DNA from: Cytophagales bacterium | GTDB taxonomy: Bacteria; Bacteroidota; Bacteroidia; Cytophagales; CCMP332 | Length of the DNA: 43,940 bases | Assembly: GCA_028279065.1 (NCBI GenBank) | Contig: JANQSY010000077.1 | Span: 1 to 43,940, forward strand | Direction of reading: 5' to 3' | Part shown: in pieces, positions 10,175 to 18,945 of the stretch | Position numbering within the stretch: the first letter of the stretch is position 1 | How the letters are laid out: each line of letters opens with the position of its first letter | Notes under the pieces: model-generated | The model's database searches: none | What the model was told of the DNA's origin: nothing | The model's input: only the letters and a program-made list of their open reading frames with translations | Made by a program: the position numbers and the translations under genes

Positions 10175-11235
10175 TCCGGAGAAAAGGTATAGAGATTTGC
10201 CTCCAATTCCCGCATCATTCCCCTCTTGATCTTGTTTGGAGCATAGAGAAATGCTTCAATGTAATAGAGTCTTTGGGTTTCTTCGTCATTGAACACAAAA
10301 GCCACAAAAGGGCCCCCTCTCAAAAAATTTTTAAGCCTCCAAAGCCCTCTGAGTTCAATTGAATAATTGCCGTTGAATGACACCACCCGCCCCTCTACCG
10401 GCAAATAGCGCTGATCTGTTACCATGTATGATGAGGTATCCTCTTCTCCAGAGCCAAATAAATACTTTCTTCCTACCGAGTTGCGCCATTTAACCAATGA
10501 ATCCTTATCAAATTGTTGCTCCGAATCGTAAGGCTTCCAGGTGATGAAAATATTCCGGAATAAGTCATTACCAAGCTGACTTAGCCAAAGAAAGTCGTCT
10601 TTCTCTCCTGCGATCTCATAACCGAAGGGGACCCTGATCTTAAAACCATATTTGGAGTTTATTGACTTACTCAGCCCTTTTTGCTCTTTGCCTTCGAAAA
10701 TCTCCCTGGTGATCCTTTTCCTTTCCCTTTGATTGAAAAAGTTTCGCAGCTCCTCACAATTTGTTTCGATGTTTTGAATAAGTTGTTCGCTGGTCTGTCC
10801 GAAAAGGTAAAGTGTGAATTGATCGGTAGCGAATTCATCCTTCCTTACAAATTTGTATAACCCTTCATCCTGGTCCACCTGATCTTTAGATTCATCTGAA
10901 AACCATGACTGCATTATTTGAGAGGATTTGGATCTTGAGTCAAAGGTCGTGACCACCATAATATTTGAGGACAGTTTAAGAAGGCCATCAAAACTTTCAG
11001 GTGGGATTACGCGAAGATTGAATTCCGCTTCTGCCTGGGGAAGTCCCGGAAATGGCCTTCTGAAACAATTTTGAATCACGAGCCCTAGGGAATCTTTATA
11101 AAGGGCGGTATCCGTGACTAAAACGATCTCACCATAAGCTCCCCTACTTTTCTTTCTCAGGTTAAGTTTTTTGGAGGTTTCGGATCCACAAGAGAAGAGG
11201 AATCCTAAGATAAAAAGCAGAAGCAGTCCTCTCAT
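10171..11235 (-). CDS. DUF4837 family lipoprotein
   Basis: A 354-residue envelope lipoprotein of unknown function, restricted as far as I know to Bacteroidota. The signal peptide ends in a lipobox, ILGFLFSC, with Cys16 the likely lipidated residue. The start of the mature chain, GEIVLVTDTALYKDSLG and the following RPFPGLPQAEAEFNLRVI, is characteristic of DUF4837. No catalytic motif is apparent. The ATG overlaps the stop of the upstream thioredoxin-like gene by 4 nt (ATGA), so the two are probably translationally coupled. After its stop comes a 46-nt gap containing the maeB promoter. Its place downstream of the ABC-M1 transporter genes hints at a shared envelope role, but that is inference. 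Confidence 0.88.
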   Translation of the reverse strand: MRGLLLLFILGFLFSCGSETSKKLNLRKKSRGAYGEIVLVTDTALYKDSLGLVIQNCFRRPFPGLPQAEAEFNLRVIPPESFDGLLKLSSNIMVVTTFDSRSKSSQIMQSWFSDESKDQVDQDEGLYKFVRKDEFATDQFTLYLFGQTSEQLIQNIETNCEELRNFFNQRERKRITREIFEGKEQKGLSKSINSKYGFKIRVPFGYEIAGEKDDFLWLSQLGNDLFRNIFITWKPYDSEQQFDKDSLVKWRNSVGRKYLFGSGEEDTSSYMVTDQRYLPVEGRVVSFNGNYSIELRGLWRLKNFLRGGPFVAFVFNDEETQRLYYIEAFLYAPNKIKRGMMRELEANLYTFSPD

Positions 11236-11759
11236 TCCAGATAGGATTCGATCTGCTCCATCTTTTCGTCAGAATAGGCTCCTTCTGTTCTATAAAGGAT
11301 GTTTCCTTCTTCATCCAGAACGAAAAAATAAGGGGTACTGGAAGATTTCATATCCAGCTCATCCTTGTAATCCTTGACCGAGCCTCTGTACATAATTACA
11401 TGCTTGTGGAGCTTTGGATCAATCCCTTCTTTCAGTTCCTTTTCAATTTTTCCACCAACCGTTTTGGCCAACCCTTGGAGCATGGGAATGAAGTAGATAT
11501 TTCCTTCGAACGGATCTTCTGGTAAGAAGCTAACTTTTGGAGGATCGATAAACTTCGTATAAGCAGGTTCAAACCAGGTCCTGAGGTCTTCGTCTGCCTT
11601 TTTGGAAAAGGCAAGCCCAAGTACAGATTTCTTTCCTATCAGGTTTTCCGGAACCTTTACGGTAACACCCTCCAAGCTCTCTCCTTCAAGATCCGGGAAG
11701 CTACCCTGTGAAAAAGTCATGCATGGCAAGAGCAAAAGGAGAAAAAAGATCCTGTTCAT
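11232..11759 (-). CDS. Secreted thioredoxin-fold protein without CxxC
   Basis: A 175-residue exported protein. A signal peptide is visible (MNRIFFLLLLLPCMTFSQ, cleavage likely after it). The mature chain opens FPDLEGESLEGVTVKVP, as in peroxiredoxin or ATP10-like thioredoxin-fold proteins. Near the C-terminus it has SSTPYFFVLDEEGNILYRTEG, the cis-proline loop and beta-hairpin of the thioredoxin fold. The only cysteine is in the signal peptide, so thiol-disulfide chemistry is excluded and a binding or chaperone role is more likely. It is linked by 4-nt overlaps to the ABC-M1 fusion upstream and the DUF4837 gene downstream. The weak similarity to the mitochondrial ATP10 family is from memory and untested. 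The fold call is firm; function is unknown. Confidence 0.75.
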   Translation of the reverse strand: MNRIFFLLLLLPCMTFSQGSFPDLEGESLEGVTVKVPENLIGKKSVLGLAFSKKADEDLRTWFEPAYTKFIDPPKVSFLPEDPFEGNIYFIPMLQGLAKTVGGKIEKELKEGIDPKLHKHVIMYRGSVKDYKDELDMKSSSTPYFFVLDEEGNILYRTEGAYSDEKMEQIESYLE

Positions 11760-14700
11760 ATTATACTACCTTTTTCAGATACAACGGTTTTGTTGTCATC
11801 CGGATTGCGATCCACCAATTTAATATATGGATCAATTCCAGCCTCTTCTGGTTTGCCATTTACCACTATGCTAAGCTTTTCTTCTCCTTTTTTGAATTTG
11901 TGTTTCTTGAGATAAAGAGTGGTTTCTATCTCTTGACCATTGATCTTTTTTGAACCAAAAATCCCAATGTCAACCCAGTCAGGAACCTTAGGTCCGTCAA
12001 TCTCCATCCCAAGGCTATCCTCATAAAACTTATTCATGCTGAGATCAAGGGTCACTCTATAAGTACCATCTCCAAGGTCCTCATATTCCGCATCCTTTAC
12101 CCGGTTCTCAAAAAGAACCCGCCGTGTAAATAAATCATCGATAAATCCCTTGAGGGAATCTGGAGCAGCGCCTTTGATATGTTCATACAATTCAAGTGAA
12201 CTTGTAAATGGGGCGGCCTGGAATGCAACACTGTCCACATACTTCTTCAGGGCGGTATTTAATTTTTCTTCTCCCAGGTAATCTTTTATAGAGTACATGG
12301 CAAGGCTTCCTTTTCTATAGTGGACATATCCCTGGCCTTCGTTATTTAAAAGTGTTGGTTCATACTTATTCTCACCTGCCCTTCCGCTTAGGTAACTTCT
12401 CAACTCATATTCTAAGAATTTTGAGATCTTATCGGGACCATATTCCTTTTCCATGACCATCAAAGCGGAATACTGAGACATCGATTCAGAAACCGTACTT
12501 GAACCATTGGTTGCCCTCGGCATAACCTGATGCGCCCACCATTGATGCCCTACTTCATGTGCAGTCACATAAAAAGCATAATCGATGTCATCTTCGTCGG
12601 AGAAGTCAGACACAAACCCAAAAGCTTCTGAATAGGGAACCGTGTTGGCAAAGGACTGTGCAAATCTGCTATATCGAGGAAATTCCAAGATCCTCAACTG
12701 ACTGTGTTGGTATGGGCTGAAGTTTCTGGAATAATAGTCCAGAGAATTTTTCATACCCTTCATCATACGATCAAGGTTTTTGTCGTGGCCTTTTAAATAA
12801 TAGATCTCCAGATTTACGCTCTTTCCTTCGGGAGAAACCCATGTATCCATAAGAATCTCATACCTTGCAGAAAGTATCCCGAAATAGTAAAAACCCGGAG
12901 CTTCGGTTTTGTAATGGAAATACCTTCTTCCATTTTCCTCCCAGGTCTTTTGTAAATAGCCTGAAACAACGGCAATTTGATCCGGATCAGTTCCAACTTT
13001 CACTTCTAATTGAACATAATCCGCTCCGGTATTGATAAATGAAATGTACTTATACTTTGGATCATCAATTGGTATACTGGTGACCTGAGGTTCCAATCCA
13101 TACTCTTTTCGTGTTTCATCCGAAACCAGTTCCTTTCCATAGTTATAGCCGAAGGAGGGCAACCAGTCGGTCCTGAAGAATGATCCATTATAGTTCAAGG
13201 CACTGGGGGGTATCTCATTGGTGAATCCGCGATATTGTGCATACATCTCAAATTCCATTTTTAAGGAATCATTGATTTCAATAGGTTCTTCCAGATCAAA
13301 AATTGCCATATTGTACAACTCGCTGGTCCAGGAAGGCTGTATTAATTTTCCTGCAATTTTCAATTGTTTGAATTTTTCAAAATCCCGAAAGTTCAAAAGC
13401 AGAGTATCAATCCTTTTTCCGGTGTTGTTAGTAAGCTTAAACACACCGATTATGTCGGCTTTTCTATCAGCAGGATATATTTCAACATCAAGCTTAACAT
13501 CATAGATCTTTGGTTGAGCAAGGTTTTCCCATCCTTTATACTTCTTTTCAAACTCAGCCCTTTCCTTTTCTATTGTGTCTCCAAGCTTGTATTCATTCAA
13601 GAAATTGGTGTTGTAAAGGATCCATGCCCCAAAACCGATCCAAATAAGGAACCCTAATCCGATTGCGGCTTTTGGAAGAGAGCCAAATCTCTGCTTTGCA
13701 AGAGAGTTCCTTTCTTTTAAACCGGCAACAACCCCTCTAGGCCAGTAAACATTCCCAATGACTAAAAGAATGACGGAGAAGGACAACCAATACCCCGTGA
13801 AGGACAACAAAGGCATCAGGTAGTGACCAAATCCGTTCATGTCTGAATAGATATAATTTGGACGGTTGCCTACATAGAGCATGTTGTGGTCATAGTCCAT
13901 TAGCGTCAGACCTATTCGGGCCAGCCAGTAAAGCAATATCACCCCAAAGCCAACAAATTTGTTGTTGACCAAAATCATGATAAAGAAGACGAAAATTGCC
14001 ATGACGAAGTAAAAGGGTAAGGTCAACAGGTACATATCGGTAAAATATAGTCCGAATTCATAGTTGAAATAACCTTTGATCGTTTGGACCAACACCCCGA
14101 TGAAAATAACCGTTGAAGCCAGGATGAAACAGATATAGAACATGGCCAGCAATTTGGAGCCATAGACCATCCAATTTGGAATCGGCAGTGCATCAATGAT
14201 CTGATCAAGCTTCAAACTCCTTTCCTTGTAGATCATTTCCCCGCTGTAATAGATCAGGATGATCAGGACAAAAAGGACGAAGTTGTTGTTCTTGCTCTCA
14301 ACCATATAATAGGTTACCGGCATCGCAGGGGTACCATAGGTTTCATTTGGAAGAAAGCAATCGATAAACAGGAATACTCCCCCGGCAAATAGTATAGAAA
14401 TAAAGTATGGATTGGATACCGCATTCTTTAGCTCAATCCAGGAAAGACTGAGCATTTGCTTAAAGTGAGTTGCTGCACCTATTTCGGGGATCTCAATCCT
14501 TGGAATAGAGCTGACTTGGGGGATCTTGTCCAGGGCCTGAGCTTTTGCTTTCTGGCCAAGCTCCTTAAACGTGGAAAAGCTAAATCGATTAAAGGAAAGG
14601 ATCAGAAGCAAAAGACTGACTGAGGTCCATAAGATCCGGTTATAGAGAAGCCCTCCGGAAAAGGGAAGTAGATTATTGTTCTGCTGAAAAATGGACCAAT

Positions 14701-15364
14701 ATCTTGTGATCTCTGATACGCTGGTAAACGCGAACGGATCCAAGAGTTCCGCAAGCCATTTTTTATCCAGATCATTGGTAAAATTGACCGATATAATATA
14801 AGCTACGAGTAGTATAACAGAACCCGTATAAGCTGCCATGATCCTTCTGGTAAGGGCAACAAGGCTAAAGAATATTGAACCGGTAAAAAGCAGGTTGGGA
14901 ACAAGGAGTATAAAAAACGCCTGAAGATGTGCCCCCCACATTATCGGGCCAATCTTATCCTGGTTGACCCAGGGCATCATGGAGCCTATCAATATGGCGA
15001 CTTGAACAGATGAAAAAATAAAAAGGAGAACGATAAACGAACCTGTAAATCTTCCCAGTAGGTAATCCTTTTCCTTCAATGGCAGGGAGAAATAAAATTT
15101 ATCGGTTTTGAATTCAATGTCCCTGTAAAGGGGAACCCCCATAACTGCTGAAGCGACCAGGATCCCAAAAGCAGACATTAAGATCACATAATTGAAAATT
15201 ACTGTCGGGGAGTTTTTGAAGACTTTTTCTGAGGCTGCTCCAATGGTAACATTATCAGAGGTGATCGCTCCAAAACACAGGATAAAGAATATCAGAAAAT
15301 AAAGGTATGTGGCAGGCCTTTTCTTCCTATATGTCAACTCAAAACCAAGGACTTTGGACCACAT
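11756..15364 (-). CDS. ABC transporter permease fused to M1-family aminopeptidase domain
   Basis: A 1202-residue inner-membrane protein. Residues about 1-560 form two ABC-2-type permease blocks with many hydrophobic helices, for example FLIFFILCFGAIT near 25 and a second set from about 320. A long extracytoplasmic region follows. A zinc-metallopeptidase site lies at HEVGHQWW: His936, Glu937 and His940, with Glu960 (in VSESMSQYSALMVMEKEYG) as third zinc ligand; the spacing is one residue longer than in classical M1 enzymes but is normal in this fusion family as I recall it. The ATP-binding partner lies directly upstream with a 1-nt overlap (TAATG). The substrate is unknown; the architecture suggests export coupled to peptide trimming, or sensing by an M1-like domain. 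The 4-nt overlap with the downstream gene supports one operon. Confidence 0.92.
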   Translation of the reverse strand: MWSKVLGFELTYRKKRPATYLYFLIFFILCFGAITSDNVTIGAASEKVFKNSPTVIFNYVILMSAFGILVASAVMGVPLYRDIEFKTDKFYFSLPLKEKDYLLGRFTGSFIVLLFIFSSVQVAILIGSMMPWVNQDKIGPIMWGAHLQAFFILLVPNLLFTGSIFFSLVALTRRIMAAYTGSVILLVAYIISVNFTNDLDKKWLAELLDPFAFTSVSEITRYWSIFQQNNNLLPFSGGLLYNRILWTSVSLLLLILSFNRFSFSTFKELGQKAKAQALDKIPQVSSIPRIEIPEIGAATHFKQMLSLSWIELKNAVSNPYFISILFAGGVFLFIDCFLPNETYGTPAMPVTYYMVESKNNNFVLFVLIILIYYSGEMIYKERSLKLDQIIDALPIPNWMVYGSKLLAMFYICFILASTVIFIGVLVQTIKGYFNYEFGLYFTDMYLLTLPFYFVMAIFVFFIMILVNNKFVGFGVILLYWLARIGLTLMDYDHNMLYVGNRPNYIYSDMNGFGHYLMPLLSFTGYWLSFSVILLVIGNVYWPRGVVAGLKERNSLAKQRFGSLPKAAIGLGFLIWIGFGAWILYNTNFLNEYKLGDTIEKERAEFEKKYKGWENLAQPKIYDVKLDVEIYPADRKADIIGVFKLTNNTGKRIDTLLLNFRDFEKFKQLKIAGKLIQPSWTSELYNMAIFDLEEPIEINDSLKMEFEMYAQYRGFTNEIPPSALNYNGSFFRTDWLPSFGYNYGKELVSDETRKEYGLEPQVTSIPIDDPKYKYISFINTGADYVQLEVKVGTDPDQIAVVSGYLQKTWEENGRRYFHYKTEAPGFYYFGILSARYEILMDTWVSPEGKSVNLEIYYLKGHDKNLDRMMKGMKNSLDYYSRNFSPYQHSQLRILEFPRYSRFAQSFANTVPYSEAFGFVSDFSDEDDIDYAFYVTAHEVGHQWWAHQVMPRATNGSSTVSESMSQYSALMVMEKEYGPDKISKFLEYELRSYLSGRAGENKYEPTLLNNEGQGYVHYRKGSLAMYSIKDYLGEEKLNTALKKYVDSVAFQAAPFTSSLELYEHIKGAAPDSLKGFIDDLFTRRVLFENRVKDAEYEDLGDGTYRVTLDLSMNKFYEDSLGMEIDGPKVPDWVDIGIFGSKKINGQEIETTLYLKKHKFKKGEEKLSIVVNGKPEEAGIDPYIKLVDRNPDDNKTVVSEKGSII

Positions 15365-16257
15365 TATTCTACAGTTTGGGGATTTGCATCATGATCAAGA
15401 ATAGTGTTGAAGTAAACATCTTCAAGGTCAGGATCAACAGTAGAAAATCCGTTATTTGGATCAGTTTCTGAATAAACGTGAACTACGGTTTTGCCAGCAA
15501 AGAGGTCCGAAGAAATTACCTTGTAGCGCGATTTATACTCATCCAATTCCTCTTTGGCGATAGTCTTCTTATAGATCTTTTGATCCAGGGAAGAAATGAT
15601 CTCAGAAGGCACTCCCTGCAGTACGACTTCTCCAAGGTTTATAATCGCCATGTTAGAGCAAAGGTGACTAACATCCTCCACGATGTGAGTTGAAAGAATT
15701 ACAATGGTATTCTCACCGATTTCACTTAGCAGGTTATGAAACCTATTCCTCTCAGTTGGATCCAGCCCAGCTGTGGGCTCATCTACAATGATAAGTTTGG
15801 GATTTCCAAGTAGCGCCTGGGCTATCCCAAATCTTTGTTTCATGCCACCGGAATAAGTCCCAAGATTTTTTTTCTTATGCTCATGGAGGTTGACCTTTGC
15901 CAGGAGGGCTTCTACAATATCCTTTCTTTCTCCTTTTGAAGTAATGCCCTTAAGGGTTGCAATATGGCTTAAGAGCTCTTCAGCGGTTACTTTTGGGTAC
16001 AATCCAAATTCTTGAGGAAGGTAGCCAAGGAGTTTTCGAACCTTATCCTTATCGTAGAGAACGTTGAGGTCTCCCAGCAAGATCTGGCCGCTATCAGCTT
16101 CTTGCAAAGTGGCGATAGTTCTCATGAGGGTAGATTTCCCAGCCCCATTAGGCCCTAAAAGGCCGAACATTCCATTGGGGATCTCGAGAGAAACATTTTT
16201 TAAGGCCTGAACTCCATCGCCATAGGTCTTATTCAGGCCTTGAATACTTAGTACCAT
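15364..16257 (-). CDS. ABC transporter ATP-binding protein
   Basis: A 297-residue nucleotide-binding subunit, certainly partnered with the permease/M1 fusion that follows after a 1-nt overlap. Walker A is GPNGAGKST (about residue 35), the Q-loop lies in LGYLPQEFGLYP, the signature motif is YSGGMKQR (about 139), Walker B is LIIVDEPTAGLDP (about 156) and the H-loop is STHIVED. The last 80 residues form a tail beyond the core fold. All catalytic elements are intact. It is the first gene of the long minus-strand run; the 163 nt between it and the divergent gene at 16421 must hold its promoter, although I found no clean -33/-7 pair on that strand. Subfamily is ABC-2 export type; the substrate is unknown. 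Confidence 0.95.
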   Translation of the reverse strand: MVLSIQGLNKTYGDGVQALKNVSLEIPNGMFGLLGPNGAGKSTLMRTIATLQEADSGQILLGDLNVLYDKDKVRKLLGYLPQEFGLYPKVTAEELLSHIATLKGITSKGERKDIVEALLAKVNLHEHKKKNLGTYSGGMKQRFGIAQALLGNPKLIIVDEPTAGLDPTERNRFHNLLSEIGENTIVILSTHIVEDVSHLCSNMAIINLGEVVLQGVPSEIISSLDQKIYKKTIAKEELDEYKSRYKVISSDLFAGKTVVHVYSETDPNNGFSTVDPDLEDVYFNTILDHDANPQTVE

Positions 16258-16391
16258 GGTAATCTATTAAGACGATAAATTGAAGATATTAAAAAGACAT
16301 ACCACCCGAAAATGAGGATGAAGGGTTATTTACTTGTTTCAAGATCAAAATCAGTCCCCTTAACAGGAAGCCCTAATTGAAGTGAACATAG

Positions 16392-16399
16392 TATTTTTG
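16392..16399 (+). promoter_or_regulatory. -7 element candidate before the DNRLRE gene
   Basis: TATTTTTG fits the TAnnTTTG -7 consensus and lies 21 nt before the ATG at 16421. No TTG stands at the expected -33 distance (the nearest, at 16377, is only 12 nt upstream), so the match is partial. It helps choose the start: a start at 16382 would place this element inside the coding region. Confidence 0.3.
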
Positions 16400-16420
16400 G
16401 AAATCAATAACCCTGTAATC

Positions 16421-17311
16421 ATGACAAAGTACTTCCTTTGGTTTATACTTATTTCATCTATCACTTCGAACTTAGAAGCACAATTCATTACCTTAAGGCC
16501 AGGCCCGGCCCTGGGAAAAGATGCCTACTTAAGGAGCTTATCTCCAAATCAAAACCTTGGGCAGGCAATAGATTTCCTTGCTCATGCTTGGACTAATTCA
16601 GGGCAGGACGTTTTTGTCCGTGGCCTAATCGAATTTGATCTGGACACTATCCCAACTAATGCAATAATCGATTCCGCGTTTCTATCATTATATTCTTTCA
16701 ATTCTCCAGCTAATGGCCATCATGAAACAACGAGTGGTTCTAACGAATCGTTTTTAAGAAGGGTATTGCAGCCATGGGAAGAGGATGTTGTTACTTGGAA
16801 CAACCAACCAGCAACAACGATCCAAAATGAAGTCCTGCTGGACTCAACCATTTCACCGATCCAGCATTTTGAAAATATCGATGTCTCCGAACTGATCAAA
16901 GACATGATAGCGAACCCCCAACAGGGCCATGGTTTCCTATTTCAGTTAAAAACTGAGCAAAAATTCAGGAGGATGCTTTTTTCAAGTAGCGACAATCCAG
17001 ATTCTACTTTGCATCCCAAATTGGAAGTTTACTATTCTATAGTTTCAAATCTGAAATCCAAAACGCCGAAGCCTGATTTAATAAAATTTTCTCAGAGCTT
17101 ATGGGATAATACGCTGAGTATAGTTAGCGTCACAAACGAACCTACAAACCTGAAATTCTTTTCTCCAACAGGAAAACTTTTAAGTGTACATCAAATCCAA
17201 CCCAAAGAAACATTAATTTTGGATTTAAGTTTTTTTTCGGAAAAACTACTAATTATTCGAGGCGAATCCTTTAATGGTCAGGTTCAATTTTCAAGGTTCC
17301 TCATTTTTTAA
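16421..17311 (+). CDS. Secreted DNRLRE-domain protein with weak T9SS-like C-terminal tail
   Basis: About 296 residues. The ATG at 16421 is preferred over 16382 because it begins a normal signal peptide (MTKYFLWFILISSITSNLEA). The mature chain follows the DNRLRE/CBM96-like pattern: DAYLRSLSPNQNLG, then RGLIEFDLDTIPTNAIIDSA, then EEDVVTWNNQPATT and VSELIKDMIANPQQGHGFLF. This beta-sandwich family is found in carbohydrate-binding and other cell-surface proteins. The last 60 or so residues (NLKFFSPTGKLLSVHQIQP, then LILDLSFFSEKLLIIRG) resemble a type A T9SS sorting domain but lack the usual PNP start, so export by T9SS is possible and unproven. No enzyme domain is present. The region is AT-rich compared with neighbours (20 G/C in the 60 bases 16441-16500). 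Confidence 0.75.
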   Translation: MTKYFLWFILISSITSNLEAQFITLRPGPALGKDAYLRSLSPNQNLGQAIDFLAHAWTNSGQDVFVRGLIEFDLDTIPTNAIIDSAFLSLYSFNSPANGHHETTSGSNESFLRRVLQPWEEDVVTWNNQPATTIQNEVLLDSTISPIQHFENIDVSELIKDMIANPQQGHGFLFQLKTEQKFRRMLFSSSDNPDSTLHPKLEVYYSIVSNLKSKTPKPDLIKFSQSLWDNTLSIVSVTNEPTNLKFFSPTGKLLSVHQIQPKETLILDLSFFSEKLLIIRGESFNGQVQFSRFLIF

Positions 17312-17344
17312 AGTTTGCCATTGTTCTTTTTATCATCGCAAAAA

Positions 17345-18118
17345 ATGGATTACGGAATAACAGTAAAAATTCATAACTGGATAGATGGGATATTAAAATT
17401 TCCCAATTTGAAAAAAGGAGAGGTTGGAATCCAAATAGGATTTGATATGAGTTCAAAAAGCCTTACCAGCGATTTAGTGGTTATGGGAGGAAAAACTAAG
17501 AAAAATGGGTTGGTTTTGGGAATTGATCCTGACCCTTTCAACCTTGATCGGGTTACAAAAAATAAAAGCAAGCTAAGTTTTAAATATAAACTTGTATTAA
17601 AAGGAACCTATTCCAAGCAAACGAATGAAAAGCTGATAATGGCGAAAAAAGCTTCGTGGAACAAACTTGAAGTCATTGATACGGAAAGGACTCAAAATTT
17701 CACAGACGGATCCATTGAAGTAGAATTAGATACACTAGATAACATAGTGAAGGAGTTGGATATAAGTATTGAAAAAATTGGGCATATCAACATAACAAAC
17801 AATGGAGCAGAATTTGATACTTTATTGGGAATGGAAAAAATTCTTTCCCAATCAAAGGATCTTTCTATAACTGTAATTGCTGGAAGACCAGGAAAAATGG
17901 GTCAAGTAGGTGGAATGAAAGATTTTGAGGCAATTGGAGAGCTACTGGATAGATATGGTTTTACCCATAAGCTGGAAATGAAAAGTAAGCTGTTTTGGTG
18001 GGGGCCATTTCACCAAGGACTTCTGAAACGAAGGAAATACAAGGGCAAGAGTGATTTTGGCGTTATCATGGCTGGGAAGGGGAAAAAAACCCCTAAATGG
18101 TATCAATCCTTTTCATAG
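17345..18118 (+). CDS. FkbM-like methyltransferase with divergent SAM motifs
   Basis: About 257 residues from ATG 17345; an alternative TTG at 17315 adds ten residues that look unlike protein. The order of elements follows FkbM (Methyltransf_21): a glycine region GEVGIQIGFDMSSK, then GLVLGIDPDPFNLDRV, then VELDTLDNIVKELDI, then HINITNNGAEFDTLLGMEKIL. In typical members motif I reads close to DiGanxG and the later motif KiDvEGAE; here they are IQIGFDM and NITNNGAE, so SAM binding or activity may differ. The C-terminal EAIGELLDRYGF block is family-like. No signal peptide is seen, so it is probably cytoplasmic. The gene is strongly AT-rich (15 G/C in the 60 bases 17341-17400; 17 in 17761-17820), suggesting recent transfer. 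It follows the DNRLRE gene and converges on rlpA. Confidence 0.68.
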   Translation: MDYGITVKIHNWIDGILKFPNLKKGEVGIQIGFDMSSKSLTSDLVVMGGKTKKNGLVLGIDPDPFNLDRVTKNKSKLSFKYKLVLKGTYSKQTNEKLIMAKKASWNKLEVIDTERTQNFTDGSIEVELDTLDNIVKELDISIEKIGHINITNNGAEFDTLLGMEKILSQSKDLSITVIAGRPGKMGQVGGMKDFEAIGELLDRYGFTHKLEMKSKLFWWGPFHQGLLKRRKYKGKSDFGVIMAGKGKKTPKWYQSFS

Positions 18119-18121
18119 TAT

Positions 18122-18820
18122 TTAAAACTCGTAAACAAAGCACTCAGGGAAATCTTTCTTTAGGGCGTACCTTAGATCTTCTGCTTTTTGCCTTGTTTTC
18201 GCTCCGGATACAATGATCTTATAAACCTTCTGGTCATTGACAACCGCAACTTCTACAATGACCTTCTTTTGGTAGGATTTTTTTAAGTGCTCTACTACAG
18301 CAACCATATTGGCAAACTCACCATAACTACCGATTTGAACTCCATAGCCATTTGGCCTCACTGGCTTCGAATGCAATTCATGGTACTCTCTTGAAATCTC
18401 CATTGGAGAATCATATACCTTTTTGTGGGTTGCTTGACCTGCAATCGCTTCGGAACTTTCCTTGATCACTTCGATCCTCACCTCGGCTAATCCTTCCTGA
18501 ATGAAATCGAGTTTCCTGGCAGCTTCTCTGCTCAGATCAATAATCCTCCCTTCCACAAAAGGCCCCCTGTCATTGATTCGGACCTCACAACTCTTTCCAT
18601 TCTTCAAATTCGTAACCTTTACCACAGTTCCAAAGGGTAACATACGGTGGGCAGCAGTCATTTTTGAGGGGTTGTACTTCTCCCCATTTGCGGTGGTCCT
18701 CCCGTCAAACTTGTCTGCATAATAAGAGGCTGTACCCTTTTGAAGAAAATTGTTCTGTGCTAAGGTGTAAGCAGGCAAAAGGAAAAACACCAATAGGATC
18801 GAAAGAATCGGGTATTTCAT
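18122..18820 (-). CDS. rlpA: RlpA-like septal protein with DPBB and SPOR domains
   Basis: An exported cell-wall protein of about 232 residues from ATG 18820, which begins a signal peptide (MKYPILSILLVFFLLPAYTLAQ). The longer reading frame to 18943 adds 41 residues before that signal and is less likely. The double-psi beta-barrel follows directly: GTASYYADKFDGRTTANGE, AAHRMLPFGTVVKVTN and INDRGPFVEGRIIDLS, the RlpA signature. The C-terminal 75 residues, beginning YGVQIGSYGEFANMV, form a SPOR domain, which binds denuded glycan strands at the division septum. RlpA in Pseudomonas is a lytic transglycosylase for naked glycan; activity here is inferred. It ends 3 nt from the convergent methyltransferase gene and is divergent from alkB. 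Confidence 0.9.
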   Translation of the reverse strand: MKYPILSILLVFFLLPAYTLAQNNFLQKGTASYYADKFDGRTTANGEKYNPSKMTAAHRMLPFGTVVKVTNLKNGKSCEVRINDRGPFVEGRIIDLSREAARKLDFIQEGLAEVRIEVIKESSEAIAGQATHKKVYDSPMEISREYHELHSKPVRPNGYGVQIGSYGEFANMVAVVEHLKKSYQKKVIVEVAVVNDQKVYKIIVSGAKTRQKAEDLRYALKKDFPECFVYEF

Positions 18821-18945
18821 CTCTGGAAGGTAATTTTTCCCTAAGAAGGCTAATTTTCTTTTTAAATTCTGTACTCCATGGAAAAAGATATCCACTAGTT
18901 CATCTCTACATTTATCTGAACTAGGTCTTTCTGGATCGTTCAATT

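Noticed and set aside
12500-12560. Extra residue between HExxH and the third zinc ligand in the ABC-M1 fusion
   Set aside because: As I recall, relatives of this fusion share the 19-residue spacing, so it is a subfamily trait rather than a defect.
18821-18943. Extended N-terminus of RlpA to 18943
   Set aside because: It would put 41 charged residues before a good signal peptide and leave only 2 nt to the divergent alkB start.
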